A stretch of 64,000 nucleotides of DNA from Candidimonas sp. SYP-B2681. Lineage in GTDB: Bacteria > Pseudomonadota > Gammaproteobacteria > Burkholderiales > Burkholderiaceae_B. The stretch spans positions 62,001-126,000 of the forward strand of contig NZ_RYDV01000005.1 of assembly GCF_003971065.1 (NCBI RefSeq), read 5' to 3'. The notes below the pieces were generated by a model. It made no database searches. It saw only the letters and a program-made list of their open reading frames with translations, and was not told where the DNA came from. The first letter of the stretch is position 1; every line of letters starts with the position of its first letter. This document shows, piece after piece, positions 9,058 to 18,345 of the stretch. Both the position numbers and the translations under genes were made by a program.

Positions 9058-11835
9058 TCAGGGCTTGCGGGCCGTTTCGCGCGGTCCCTGTTTGCTCTGG
9101 TCTGCCGCGACAGCGGTGCTGAATTGTTGAGGTTGCAGCGATTGACGCAGCGCCGCATTGACGGTATCCGGAGTCAATGCAGCAAGCGCCTTATCTATTT
9201 TCTCGGACCAGTCAAAAGTCCGGTCTTGCTGCATGTAGTTGATCCACGCCGAGACCAGTACACTGTCTCGTGTGCGGGCAAGCTTACGGTAGTTAAGCAG
9301 GGCATTGACACCCTCTTGAACTTCCTCTTGGGTAAAGCCTTCCTTCAGCGCACGCTGCAATTCTTCGTCAACCGCTTTTTCGAGTTGCTTGCTATTCTGT
9401 GGTGCGTGAATCGCATAGATGGTCCAGCCGCCGGATGGTTCATAAGGAGAGGCGTCCAGACTACTGCGCACGTCGTATGACAGTCCGTCTTTGACGCGCA
9501 CGCGTGTCCACAGGCGAGAGGTTTCAGAACCCCCGAGCATGTAGTTGGCGAGGTACAGAGCAGGGTAGTTGGAGTCGGTATCCTGTAGCGCCAGGGGAAG
9601 TTTGCTCAGGTAAAAGCCATTTGCCTTATCCGGAGTGTTAATGTTGAATTCTTTTGGCGCAAGAGCATGGTAGGGGTCGCTAACCCGCTCATAGCGGGGC
9701 GCTTGGCGCCAGTCTTTCAAGCCCTGAGTCAAAGCCGTCTTGATCGCCGCAGGTTCAAAAGCGCCGACTGCGGCAAATTCGATCGTACCGGCACCATAAA
9801 ACTCAGCGTGGAAGTCCGTCAAGTCTTTGGGTGTAAGCGCGGCGATATCGCTTTGTGCCTCTTCGAAGGTGGGCGTGTAGCGGACATCATCTCGTGGCCA
9901 CGGATTATCGTAGCGTGCCAGTGCACGTGATGCCAGCGCACTCGGTTCGGCCATCGCGTTTTTTATCGAAGTTTGCGCCTGACGCTGATATTCGGTGAGC
10001 TCCCGGGCCGGAAAATTTGCTTCGCGCAAAATTTGCAAGACAAATTCAGTAAGGGCAGGCAGGTTTTTCTTGGTGGTCGACATATCAACCAGCACGATTC
10101 CAGCCCCACCGCCAAAGCTTACGCTCGCTTCAAGGGCGTTGAACTTATCTTGAATTTCCTGACGCGACATGGTGGCCGTGCCATGATCCAGTAGTGATGC
10201 GACGGAACTCGAAATTGCGCGTTTTCCCTTCAAGGTTTCGGCAGTGCCGAACTGAACCAGAAGATTGGCTTCGACGCGATTGCCCCGCGTGGGCTTGGGA
10301 AGCAAGGCAAGTTTAACTTGTCCATTGGGGAGGTTAAGTGGCGTGCGCTCGGTAGAGGCATTGATGTTGGCCGGGCTCGGGTCGAAGGCGGCAGCGATTT
10401 CGCCGGTTTCCTCTCCCTTATAGTCTTTCAGAAGCGCTTGCACATCGCCAATGGCGACTGTCTGTGGCGCACGTATCGGCTGCTCGGTAGGAATATACAA
10501 GCCGTTGGTACGATTGCTTGGCGTCAGGAAGTCCGCAGTGACGCGTTGCACGTCAGCTAACTGTATGTTTTTGATTCTGTCGCGCTGCAAGAAAAACAGG
10601 CGCCAGTCGCCATCGGCCACCGACTCCGACAAGGCGCTCGCCAGGCTGACGGGATCCGCGTAGGTTTGCGACCAGTCCGTGAGCCATTTATTCCGTATGC
10701 GATCCAGGTCCGACTGGATGAAAGGCTCTTTAGCGACCGAGTTCACGGTTTCGTCCAAGGTCTGAATGGCTTTGGTTTGATCCATGCCGGGTTCCAGCTG
10801 GGCGCCAAAAAAGGCATAACCGGGTTGTCTCAGGCCGGCAGTAAAGCCAAAGATCTCGGCACTTAGATTATTTCCAACCAGGTTGTGGTACAGGCGGCCA
10901 GAGGGCGTGTCCGCCAATATGCCGACGCCAATGTCCAGCGCCGCAAATTCGGGGCTTGCCGCGGCCGGGGCATGGTACATGGCGGCAATCAAGGGGCTAC
11001 CCCCTTGGCGGCGCAATATAACCTCCCGTTCGCCATCCTGGACGGGCTCTGTGGTGTATTCAATGGGCAGTTTGCGATCAGGGCGCGGAATCTTGTTGAA
11101 AGCTTGCGCGATGGTCTGCAGAGTGGCCGCGGGGTCGAATCCACCTGAAACAATCAGCACGGCATTGTCAGGTTGGTAGTACTTTCTGTAGAAGGCCTGT
11201 AATTGGCCAATGTCGACGTTCTCAACATCGGAGCGGGCGCCTATGGTGCTGTTTCCGTAGTTGTGCCACTGAAAGGACGCCGCCTGCATTTGCTGCATCA
11301 GCATCTGGAAGGGGCTGTTTTCCCCGCGTTCCATTTCGTTGCGCACGACTGTCATTTCTGAATCGAGGTCTTCCCGGGCGATCAGGGAATTGACCATGGC
11401 GTCGGCCTGCCAGCCCAAATACCAGGTAAGAGTTTCGGGATTCGCGGCAAAGCTCGCGTAGTAATTGGTTCGATCGCTGCTGGTTGAGCCGTTTGCCTGC
11501 AAGCCGCGCTTGGAGAATTCGGCCAGCGCATTCTTCATGGTCGGAGTGCCCCGGAATAGCATGTGCTCGAGCAAATGAGCCATTCCCGTCTGACCATAGC
11601 TTTCATGGCGTGCGCCGACAAGGTAGGTCATATTGACCGTAGTGGTGGGCTTTGAATCGTCAGGGGCCAACAGTACTCGCAAACCATTTTGCAGAGTGTA
11701 TTCGGTGACGCCTTCAACAGCGGCCCCTTGGGTAATACCAGATGGCAAATCCAGGGCCGATGACGGAAGCGCCAAGAAGCTTAGGACAAGCAATGAAAGC
11801 AGACGGGTTCTGATTCGAGTTAGAGACAATAGCAT
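9058..11835 (-). CDS. M16 family zinc metallopeptidase, two-domain, exported
   Basis: Pitrilysin-family peptidase probably located in the periplasm. The 925-residue product has a signal peptide (RTRLLSLLVLSFLALPSSALD, about residues 8-29), then the first M16 domain with the inverted zinc motif HLLEH at residues 87-91 and the downstream Glu region ENSPFQMLMQQM. A second M16 domain occupies the C-terminal half (about residues 480-900) and lacks the HxxEH motif, as expected for the inactive partner half. It lies 80 bases downstream of the VWA gene on the same strand and may be in that operon. The substrate cannot be read from sequence. Confidence 0.9.
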   Translation of the reverse strand: MLLSLTRIRTRLLSLLVLSFLALPSSALDLPSGITQGAAVEGVTEYTLQNGLRVLLAPDDSKPTTTVNMTYLVGARHESYGQTGMAHLLEHMLFRGTPTMKNALAEFSKRGLQANGSTSSDRTNYYASFAANPETLTWYLGWQADAMVNSLIAREDLDSEMTVVRNEMERGENSPFQMLMQQMQAASFQWHNYGNSTIGARSDVENVDIGQLQAFYRKYYQPDNAVLIVSGGFDPAATLQTIAQAFNKIPRPDRKLPIEYTTEPVQDGEREVILRRQGGSPLIAAMYHAPAAASPEFAALDIGVGILADTPSGRLYHNLVGNNLSAEIFGFTAGLRQPGYAFFGAQLEPGMDQTKAIQTLDETVNSVAKEPFIQSDLDRIRNKWLTDWSQTYADPVSLASALSESVADGDWRLFFLQRDRIKNIQLADVQRVTADFLTPSNRTNGLYIPTEQPIRAPQTVAIGDVQALLKDYKGEETGEIAAAFDPSPANINASTERTPLNLPNGQVKLALLPKPTRGNRVEANLLVQFGTAETLKGKRAISSSVASLLDHGTATMSRQEIQDKFNALEASVSFGGGAGIVLVDMSTTKKNLPALTEFVLQILREANFPARELTEYQRQAQTSIKNAMAEPSALASRALARYDNPWPRDDVRYTPTFEEAQSDIAALTPKDLTDFHAEFYGAGTIEFAAVGAFEPAAIKTALTQGLKDWRQAPRYERVSDPYHALAPKEFNINTPDKANGFYLSKLPLALQDTDSNYPALYLANYMLGGSETSRLWTRVRVKDGLSYDVRSSLDASPYEPSGGWTIYAIHAPQNSKQLEKAVDEELQRALKEGFTQEEVQEGVNALLNYRKLARTRDSVLVSAWINYMQQDRTFDWSEKIDKALAALTPDTVNAALRQSLQPQQFSTAVAADQSKQGPRETARKP

Positions 11836-11915
11836 GCACCGAGATCCGGAAAAGAAGGGGAAAGAACTGCCAGGCAGTGGAACCGAGCCTTGCAGGCGTG
11901 CTGATTCAGTTTGTT

Positions 11916-13088
11916 CTATTTGGACAGATTACGCATGGCTTGTTCAAGCCCGCTTACTGTGACACCGTACATGCGCTCGTGCATGATGTTCTTGATTATG
12001 GCGATAGATTGCCGGTATTGCCAATAGCCTTCGGGCTCGGGATTCAACCATACGGCTTTGGGCCAGTTGTCGAGCAAACGCTGAAGCCAGGCAGCGCCTG
12101 TCTCTTTGTTGTAGTGCTCGACAGAACCGCCTGGCTGCAAAATTTCGTAAGGACTCATGGTGGCGTCTCCGACAATGATCAGCCGCCAATCGTCGTTGTA
12201 CTTGCGCAGTATGTCCCACGTGTCGAAGCGTTCGGCGGTGCGTCGCCGATTATTTTGCCATAGCGATTCGTAAGGGCAGTTGTGAAAGTAATAGACATCC
12301 AGGTGGCGAAATTCGCTGCGGGCAGCAGAGAATAATTCTTCTACCCGCGCGATATGGTCGTCCATGCTGCCGCCCACATCAAGCAGCATGATCACCTTCA
12401 CCGTGTTATGACGCTCTGGCACCATTTGCAGGTCAAGGAACCCGGCATTTCTGGCGGTACTGGCTATGGTATGGTCCAGATCGAGCTCGAGTTCGGCGCC
12501 TTCCCTGGCGAAACGCCGTAAGCGCCGCAAGGCCATTTTGAAGTTGCGCGTTCCTAATTCCTGCTGATCGTCGTAATCCCGGTATTCGCGTTTTTCCCAT
12601 ACCTTGATGGCGGTACGGTTGCCAGCGGAAGGCCCCCCGATACGAATTCCTTCGGGATGGTAGCCACCATGCCCGAAGGCCGAGGAGCCGCCTGTGCCTA
12701 TCCATTTGTTGCCGCCAGCATGCCGTTCTTTTTGCTCTTCCAGGCGCTGCTTGAAGAGCTCCATCAGTTTGTCCCAGCCGTGTTTCTCGATGGCAGCCTT
12801 TTGTTCAGGGGTAAGGTTTTTTTGGAATTCTTTGATCAGCCAATCGAGCGGGATTTCTGTTTCAGTCGGGATTGCGGCTTCCAGATTGCGATAAAATTCG
12901 CCGAAAGCCTGATCGTAACGATCGAACAGCGTCTCGTCCTTTATCAATGTCATGCGCGCAAGATGATAAAAGTCATCTATGGTCGGATGCATGAGGCTGG
13001 TTTGCAGCACATTCAAAAGGGTCAGGTATTCCTGCACCGAAACTGGTAGTTTGCGAGCCCTGAGATGGTAGAAAAAGTCAATCAGCAT
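11916..13088 (-). CDS. VWA domain protein, CoxE-like, partner of MoxR ATPase
   Basis: A 390-residue cytoplasmic protein with no signal peptide or membrane segment. The N-terminal 200 residues are helical and charged. The C-terminal half is a von Willebrand A domain whose metal-binding (MIDAS) motif reads DVGGSM at 237-242, with Gly at the first Ser position. Proteins of this kind work beside MoxR AAA+ ATPases in assembly or activation of metal-containing or membrane complexes. Its start overlaps the end of the GNAT gene by 11 bases, pointing to translational coupling. The actual client complex is not evident; the small cytochromes next door on the other strand are the only nearby metalloproteins. 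Confidence 0.85.
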   Translation of the reverse strand: MLIDFFYHLRARKLPVSVQEYLTLLNVLQTSLMHPTIDDFYHLARMTLIKDETLFDRYDQAFGEFYRNLEAAIPTETEIPLDWLIKEFQKNLTPEQKAAIEKHGWDKLMELFKQRLEEQKERHAGGNKWIGTGGSSAFGHGGYHPEGIRIGGPSAGNRTAIKVWEKREYRDYDDQQELGTRNFKMALRRLRRFAREGAELELDLDHTIASTARNAGFLDLQMVPERHNTVKVIMLLDVGGSMDDHIARVEELFSAARSEFRHLDVYYFHNCPYESLWQNNRRRTAERFDTWDILRKYNDDWRLIIVGDATMSPYEILQPGGSVEHYNKETGAAWLQRLLDNWPKAVWLNPEPEGYWQYRQSIAIIKNIMHERMYGVTVSGLEQAMRNLSK

Positions 13089-13707
13089 GGCGCAGCTTCA
13101 GTTGGTATTCAAGATGTTTTTCAACCTCGGGCCACTCGCCAGCCAATAAGCTATACATGACGGTATCCCGTACGGAACCATCGCGTCGCAACGCATGATT
13201 GCGCAAGACCCCGTCTTTACGCGCGCCAAGACGCTCGATCGCACGCTGCGAAGCAAAGTTGAAATTGTCGGTGCGCCAGCCTGTGACGCGTGCACCCAAA
13301 ACTTCGAAAGCATGGCGCAATAATAGCAGCTTGCTCGCCGTATTCACATGCGTGCGTTGCCAGTGTTTGGCATACCAGGTATAGCCGATTTCCAGTCGCG
13401 CAACAGGGTGAGCAATGTCGTGATAGCGCGTCGTACCGATAATATTGCCGCTGCCTTGTTCGATAACGGCGAAAGGCAGCATGTGTCCCTCATGCTGGCC
13501 TGCTAATGCTTCGCTGATGTAGCCCGATGCGGCTCCTGGTTCGGGTACCGATGTAACCCGTATTTGCCATAGTTTTCCGTCGGTGGCCGCCAATTCCAAG
13601 CTTGCTGCATGGTCTTGTTGCAAAGGAACCAGTTTTACTCCGTAACCTTCCAGCGTCACCGGTGCCGGCGCTATACGAAAGCCTTGCGTTGTGGTCATCA
13701 AGCTCAT
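13078..13707 (-). CDS. GNAT family N-acetyltransferase, RimJ/RimL-like
   Basis: A 209-residue acetyltransferase. The start at 13707 (MSLMTTTQGFRIAP) is chosen because AGGAGG lies five bases upstream; a longer in-frame start at 13734 lacks this. The central part (IGTTRYHDIAH, LEIGYTWYAKHWQRTHVNTASKLLLLRHAF, then VTGWRTDNFNFASQRAIERLGARKDG) is the GNAT fold with the acetyl-CoA loop region and the N-S-x-A-I-x-LGF-type end typical of RimJ/RimL proteins. It is sandwiched between moxR and the VWA gene and overlaps the latter, which suggests a joint function, but the substrate is unknown. Confidence 0.88.
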   Translation of the reverse strand: MSLMTTTQGFRIAPAPVTLEGYGVKLVPLQQDHAASLELAATDGKLWQIRVTSVPEPGAASGYISEALAGQHEGHMLPFAVIEQGSGNIIGTTRYHDIAHPVARLEIGYTWYAKHWQRTHVNTASKLLLLRHAFEVLGARVTGWRTDNFNFASQRAIERLGARKDGVLRNHALRRDGSVRDTVMYSLLAGEWPEVEKHLEYQLKLRHAD

Positions 13708-13752
13708 CGAGCCTCCTTCCTGAAAGCATTGCAAAGTGGTTGAAGGTATCGG

Positions 13753-14625
13753 TTATCGGCGCTGACTGACGCGAGTCATGGCGGCCAGTCGCTGGAGCAG
13801 GGTGAGGTCTTGTTCGTTTTTAAGCAGAGCACCTGCCATCAAAGGCAAGTCCCCTTTTGTATTGCTGATGTCTTTGGCCGAAATGGCTTCGTTCAGTAGC
13901 AGGCGCAGCCAATCAAGGAATTCGGACGTCGATGGCTTCTTTTTAAGTCCCGGCGCTTCGCGCAGGGCGAAGAAGGTGTCGAGCGCTGCTCTCAGTACAT
14001 CTTCTTTGATGGTGGGGTAATGAACTCCCACGATTTCTTGCAAGGTGGCGCGATCCGGAAAGGCAATGTAGTGGAAGAAACAGCGTCGTAGAAAAGCGTC
14101 AGGCAAGTCCTTTTCGTTGTTCGATGTGATGATGATCAGCGGTCGATGCCTGGCCGTGATGGTTTGACGCGTTTCATAGACATGAAACTCCATGCGATCG
14201 AGTTCACGTAGCAGGTCGTTAGGGAACTCGATATCGGCCTTGTCGATTTCGTCGATCAGCATGACCACGGGTTCTTCGGCCTCGAAGGCGCTCCATAATG
14301 TCCCTTTGACAATGTAATTGCCGATGTCGCGCACTTTTTCGTCGCCCAACTGGGAATCGCGCAGGCGCGAGACCGCGTCGTATTCATACAAGCCCTGGTG
14401 CGCCTTGGTCGTCGATTTTATGTGCCACTGAAGCAGCGGACGGCTCAGCGCGGCGGCCACTTCTTCTGCCAGCATGGTCTTGCCGGTACCAGGCTCACCC
14501 TTGATCAGTAAGGGGCGCTGCAGCGCAAGCGCGGCATTGACGGCCAGCTTCAGATCATCGGTGGCGACGTAGCGCTCGGTGCCAGTGAAGCGTTCTGAAG
14601 GAATAGGATTGGCAGCAGAGGTCAT
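13753..14625 (-). CDS. MoxR-type AAA+ ATPase
   Basis: A 290-residue AAA+ ATPase of the MoxR group. Walker A is GEPGTGKT at residues 43-50, Walker B is VVMLIDEIDKAD at 120-131, sensor 1 is around IIITSNNEKDLPDAFLRRC, which also has the arginine finger region. MoxR proteins act as chaperone-like remodelers with VWA partners to mature enzymes or complexes. It is the first gene of the leftward moxR - GNAT - VWA series, 45 bases ahead of the GNAT start. It is divergent from the cytochrome pair. Confidence 0.93.
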   Translation of the reverse strand: MTSAANPIPSERFTGTERYVATDDLKLAVNAALALQRPLLIKGEPGTGKTMLAEEVAAALSRPLLQWHIKSTTKAHQGLYEYDAVSRLRDSQLGDEKVRDIGNYIVKGTLWSAFEAEEPVVMLIDEIDKADIEFPNDLLRELDRMEFHVYETRQTITARHRPLIIITSNNEKDLPDAFLRRCFFHYIAFPDRATLQEIVGVHYPTIKEDVLRAALDTFFALREAPGLKKKPSTSEFLDWLRLLLNEAISAKDISNTKGDLPLMAGALLKNEQDLTLLQRLAAMTRVSQRR

Positions 14626-14724
14626 AGGTTTCGTTCCGTATGTGCAGTCGGATCTGCAACGTTAGAGGACATTGGTGTATAGCTTGCTTCAATTATCGTA
14701 CAATCTCCATTTTTCGTTGATTGT

Positions 14725-14738
14725 TTGATATAAATCAA
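14725..14738 (+). promoter_or_regulatory. Perfect FNR/ANR-type box upstream of cytochrome genes
   Basis: TTGATATAAATCAA is an exact TTGAT-N4-ATCAA site. Its centre is 36 bases before the ATG of the first cytochrome gene and about 106 bases before the divergent moxR start. The distance is too short for classic activation at -41.5 unless translation starts at the next ATG (14786), so repression, or control of the divergent gene, must also be considered. Confidence 0.7.
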
Positions 14739-14767
14739 CCGTCATTCACTGCTTAACAAGAGCTATT

Positions 14768-15121
14768 ATGAAGCTGCGAACCCCTATGACGCGCACTTTT
14801 GCTGCGCTGGCCGTTATGGCTTCCTGTGCAATTGCGGGCCAAGCCCTTGCGGCAGATGCTGCGCCCGTGGGCGACGCCAAGGCTGCTTTGTCTAAGACCT
14901 CGATGTGCATTGGCTGCCATGGTATACCAGGCTACAAATCAAGCTATCCCGAGGTCTATCATGTGCCGATGATTGCCGGACAGAACGCCGAATACATCGT
15001 TACTGCCCTGAAAGACTATGCCAGCGGCACGCGTTCGTTCCCTACCATGGAAGCGATCGCACAAAGTCTGACGCCACAAGATATGGCCGATTTGGCTGCT
15101 TATTATTCCAGTCTTAAATAA
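14768..15121 (+). CDS. Small c-type cytochrome (class I), periplasmic
   Basis: A 117-residue exported cytochrome c. A signal peptide (TRTFAALAVMASCAIAGQALA) is followed by one heme motif, CIGCH, near residue 47. Met residues in the FPTMEAIAQSLTPQDMADLAAYYSS tail could supply the distal ligand, typical of cytochrome c553 or half a cytochrome c4. Its neighbour 12 bases downstream is a second monoheme cytochrome, so the two may work as a pair that passes electrons to a terminal oxidase. A perfect FNR-type box lies upstream. Confidence 0.9.
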   Translation: MKLRTPMTRTFAALAVMASCAIAGQALAADAAPVGDAKAALSKTSMCIGCHGIPGYKSSYPEVYHVPMIAGQNAEYIVTALKDYASGTRSFPTMEAIAQSLTPQDMADLAAYYSSLK

Positions 15122-15133
15122 TCGGGGGCCAGC

Positions 15134-15496
15134 ATGAAAAAATTGTCACTCACATTGGCGGCTTCCGCCATGTTCGCCTTTTCGTCGGGTGCTTCTGCCG
15201 CCGATCTCGTCGCCGGTAAAGCCGCATTCCAGAAATTTGCCTGTGCATCGTGCCATGGCGCTGACGGCAAGACGTCGGTCATGCCGTCGTATCCAGTTCT
15301 TGCCGGTCAGCATCAGGATTACCTCGAGCACTCGCTACGGGCCTACAAGCGCGGTGCCGCTGGTGCGCCGGCTACCTCCAATATTCGGAAAAATGCCGTA
15401 ATGGGTGCCATGGTCGCACAGCTATCGACTGCCGATATCGCTAATATCGCTGGCTGGTTGTCGAGCCTTCCATCACCACTCGCCGTGCGCAAGTAA
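15134..15496 (+). CDS. Small c-type cytochrome (class I), periplasmic, second of pair
   Basis: A 120-residue monoheme cytochrome with signal peptide MKKLSLTLAASAMFAFSSGA and heme motif CASCH near residue 37, followed by GADGKTSVMPSYPVLAGQHQDY. The C-terminal part VMGAMVAQLSTADIANIAGW carries candidate Met ligands. The tandem organisation resembles a split cytochrome c4. It ends before a strong terminator shared with the convergent DUF1841 gene. Confidence 0.9.
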   Translation: MKKLSLTLAASAMFAFSSGASAADLVAGKAAFQKFACASCHGADGKTSVMPSYPVLAGQHQDYLEHSLRAYKRGAAGAPATSNIRKNAVMGAMVAQLSTADIANIAGWLSSLPSPLAVRK

Positions 15497-15548
15497 ATGC
15501 TTCATTGCAGGCCGTCTGCACTGCACCGGTCGGCATGCTCATATTCAT

Positions 15549-15582
15549 AAAAACTGGCGACTGGAAACAGACGCCAGTTTTT
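15549..15582. terminator. Bidirectional terminator after the cytochrome pair
   Basis: AAAAACTGGCG (15549-15559) and CGCCAGTTTTT (15572-15582) form an 11-bp stem with a 12-base loop and T-runs on both strands. It ends one base before the DUF1841 stop codon, so it serves both convergent units. Confidence 0.85.
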
Positions 15583-16014
15583 TTATCGGCTTCGTGTTGC
15601 GTGGCGTTGTATTAATTCCAGGTATCGGTCACTGTCGAATGGCGTGCCCAAACGCTGAGCCTCCCAGATCACTTCACCCAGTGCTTCCATGATGATATGC
15701 GCTGCCTCATGGGCGTCGCGGGTGGCGCACAGGCCTTGGAAAGCTGCCTTTATTCCGGGAGGCTGATCGATGGAAAGCTGTTCATTGATGGCCAGGTGCA
15801 TGGATAAATGTAGAAAGGGGTTGGTCCTGCCTCCTTCTACCGGAAAATCGGCTTCTGAAATATCAACGTTCTCGAGATCCGCCTGATATTCAGGATGCAG
15901 TTCGACAAGGTCTGTAGCCATCGTTTCAAGAGGCGTCAGCACGCCGGCCTGCTTGCGCTTGGCCCATGCCTCTGTAAAAAACTGCCGTACCTGTTCCCGC
16001 GATGGGTTAAACAT
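15583..16014 (-). CDS. DUF1841 family protein
   Basis: A 143-residue cytoplasmic protein of unknown function found in beta- and gammaproteobacteria. The start at 16014 (MFNPSREQVRQFF) matches how this family begins; a frame extension to 16044 adds ten atypical residues. Recognisable segments are LTPLETMATDLVELHPEY, GGRTNPFLHLSMHLAINEQ and HEAAHIIMEALGEVIWEAQR, a His-rich helical pattern with conserved acidic residues. No function is proposed. It is convergent with the cytochrome genes and divergent from icd. Confidence 0.85.
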   Translation of the reverse strand: MFNPSREQVRQFFTEAWAKRKQAGVLTPLETMATDLVELHPEYQADLENVDISEADFPVEGGRTNPFLHLSMHLAINEQLSIDQPPGIKAAFQGLCATRDAHEAAHIIMEALGEVIWEAQRLGTPFDSDRYLELIQRHATRSR

Positions 16015-16215
16015 AAAGCGTCTCGTGGTCTTGAACCACACCATTCTGTGAAAAGCCCATTTTAAGGCCTGTTTGATACGTGCGCGGGAAGTTGTATGCT
16101 TGAGGGCTGCAGTCAGAACGTAAATTAGGCTAAACTACTCTTATATAAGACCAAAGACTTCCTTACGTTTTGTTTATCCGATTCTTACTCCTTATAGAGC
16201 ACAACTGGAGCATAC

Positions 16216-17472
16216 ATGTCCTATCAGCACATCAAGGTCCCCGCAGCGGGCCAGAAAATCACGGTTAACGCCGATTTCTCGCTTAATGTTCCCGACGAAC
16301 CCATTATTCCGTTCATCGAAGGCGATGGCACTGGCGCTGACATCACTCCCGTCATGCTCAAGGTCGTTGACGCTGCGGTTGCCAAGGCATATGCCGGCAA
16401 GCGCAAGATTCACTGGATGGAAGTCTATGCCGGCGAGAAATCGACAAAGGTGTACGGCCCCGATGTCTGGTTGCCCCAAGAGACCCTCGACGCTGTAAAA
16501 GACTATGTTGTATCGATTAAAGGCCCATTGACGACCCCCATCGGCGGCGGCATTCGTTCGCTGAACGTGGCACTGCGTCAACAACTGGACCTGTACGTTT
16601 GTTTGCGCCCAATCCAGTATTTCAAGGGCGTTCCTTCGCCTGTGAAAGAACCCGAAAAAACCCACATGGTTATCTTCCGCGAAAACTCGGAAGACATCTA
16701 TGCCGGTATCGAGTTCGAAGCAGAAAGCGCCAACGCCAAGAAGCTTATCGCTTTCTTGCAGAATGAACTTGGCGTTAACAAAATCCGTTTCCCTGAAACG
16801 TCCGGCATTGGCATCAAGCCCGTTTCCCGTGAAGGTACGCAGCGCCTGGTACGGAAAGCGATCCAGTATGCGATCGACAACGATAAGGCTTCGGTCACCC
16901 TGGTGCACAAGGGTAACATCATGAAGTTCACCGAAGGTGGATTCCGTGACTGGGGCTACGAGCTTGCACAAAAAGAATTCGGCGCCGAGCTGATCGATGG
17001 CGGTCCATGGTGCAAATTCAAGAATCCGAAAACGGGTCGCGAGATCACTGTTAAGGACTCGATCGCTGATGCATTCTTGCAGCAGATTCTGTTGCGTCCT
17101 GCCGAATACGACGTTATCGCTACCCTGAACCTGAACGGCGACTATGTCTCCGACGCCTTGGCTGCTCAAGTGGGCGGTATTGGTATTGCCCCCGGTGCAA
17201 ACCTGTCCGACTCCATCGCCATGTTCGAAGCCACACACGGCACAGCACCAAAATACGCCGGCAAAGACTACGTGAATCCAGGTTCCGAAATTCTTTCAGC
17301 GGAAATGATGTTGCGCCATATGGGCTGGACCGAAGCCGCCGACCTGATTATTTCCAGCATGGAAAAATCGATCTTGTCCAAGAAAGTTACTTATGACTTC
17401 GCGCGTCTGCTCGAGGGTGCAACCCAGGTATCGTGCTCTGGCTTTGGCCAAGTCATGATCGAAAACATGTAA
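16216..17472 (+). CDS. icd: Isocitrate dehydrogenase (NADP+)
   Basis: TCA cycle enzyme converting isocitrate to 2-oxoglutarate with NADPH formation. The 418-residue protein is of the dimeric E. coli type. It contains [21 protein letters not shown], whose Ser corresponds to the site phosphorylated by AceK in E. coli, then [14 protein letters not shown] and [23 protein letters not shown]. Length and motifs are normal. An intrinsic terminator follows 31 bases after the stop. Confidence 0.98.
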   Translation: MSYQHIKVPAAGQKITVNADFSLNVPDEPIIPFIEGDGTGADITPVMLKVVDAAVAKAYAGKRKIHWMEVYAGEKSTKVYGPDVWLPQETLDAVKDYVVSIKGPLTTPIGGGIRSLNVALRQQLDLYVCLRPIQYFKGVPSPVKEPEKTHMVIFRENSEDIYAGIEFEAESANAKKLIAFLQNELGVNKIRFPETSGIGIKPVSREGTQRLVRKAIQYAIDNDKASVTLVHKGNIMKFTEGGFRDWGYELAQKEFGAELIDGGPWCKFKNPKTGREITVKDSIADAFLQQILLRPAEYDVIATLNLNGDYVSDALAAQVGGIGIAPGANLSDSIAMFEATHGTAPKYAGKDYVNPGSEILSAEMMLRHMGWTEAADLIISSMEKSILSKKVTYDFARLLEGATQVSCSGFGQVMIENM

Positions 17473-17503
17473 TACCCGTCTACCGTAGTAAACGGTAGTC
17501 ATT

Positions 17504-17536
17504 AAACCCGCATAGCTACACGCTTTGCGGGTTTTT
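17504..17536 (+). terminator. Intrinsic terminator of icd
   Basis: AAACCCGCA (17504-17512) pairs with TGCGGGTTT (17526-17534), followed by further T residues. A smaller hairpin (CTACCGT with ACGGTAG, 17480-17498) lies just before it. Confidence 0.85.
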
Positions 17537-17692
17537 CATATTCGTGTGGCAGCGAACGTGTTTGCACCCATTCTTGAAGGCGGCACACAATGCGCCTATG
17601 ACTAAATGCGACTTGATACCGCTCCAGGCTTGGCATACCATGATGACGTCTTCGAATATAGGTGGGTTCATGCAAGCATTCGGTAACGCGTG

Positions 17693-18334
17693 ATGATGTT
17701 GTCTGCGCATTCTGCCGCGTTGCTGCATGTGCTCTTCGTGGTGGCCATTGTCGCCGAGGCAATGACGGCGGCAGTGTCAGCGGGCCGGCGCAGCATGGAC
17801 TGGGTCGGCGTATGCTTGCTGGGATGCGTTACGGCCCTGGGCGGTGGGTCTGCCCGCGATATCCTGCTGGGCCATTATCCCTTGACTTGGGTCCAAAACC
17901 CGTACTACCTGTTGATCACGGTAGCCGCTGCCTTCACCACGATCCTCACTGCGCGTCTGATGCATCATTTGCGGAGGCTATTTCTGTTTCTGGACGCCGT
18001 GGGCCTGGTGGTGTTCACCGTGATTGGCTGCAATGTGGCCATGGAAATGGGATTGCCCCTGGTTGTGGTGGCGGCGTCGGGACTAATCACCGGCTGTGTT
18101 GGCGGTGTCCTCCGGGACATCCTGTGCAACGATATCCCGCTGTTGTTCCAGTCAGAACTTTACGCCACCGTGTCCATGGTCACGGCGGCGATCTATGTGG
18201 GCGGTCTAAGGGCAGAGATGGGCCATGATCTGATTATGGGAATTGCGATGGTCGCCGGCCTGACGCTCCGGCTGCTGGCACTCCGATTCAGCTGGGGCAT
18301 GCCTAAGTTCGTTTACACGCGCGATGAGCATTGA
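17693..18334 (+). CDS. TRIC-like channel, UPF0126 (YicG/YadS) family
   Basis: An integral inner-membrane protein of about 213 residues with seven hydrophobic segments in two repeats. The family signatures are present in both halves: LGGGSARDILLG near residue 50 and CVGGVLRDILCNDIPLLF near residue 140. Bacterial members are homologous to trimeric intracellular cation channels. The start is uncertain among GTG 17690, ATG 17693 and ATG 17696, with no clear ribosome-binding site. It is monocistronic and convergent with the phosphatase gene. Confidence 0.88.
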   Translation: MMLSAHSAALLHVLFVVAIVAEAMTAAVSAGRRSMDWVGVCLLGCVTALGGGSARDILLGHYPLTWVQNPYYLLITVAAAFTTILTARLMHHLRRLFLFLDAVGLVVFTVIGCNVAMEMGLPLVVVAASGLITGCVGGVLRDILCNDIPLLFQSELYATVSMVTAAIYVGGLRAEMGHDLIMGIAMVAGLTLRLLALRFSWGMPKFVYTRDEH

Positions 18335-18345
18335 CTCAGAATTTC

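Noticed and set aside
16192-17238. 348-codon open frame antisense to icd
   Set aside because: Lies wholly over icd, which is certain; no recognisable domain.
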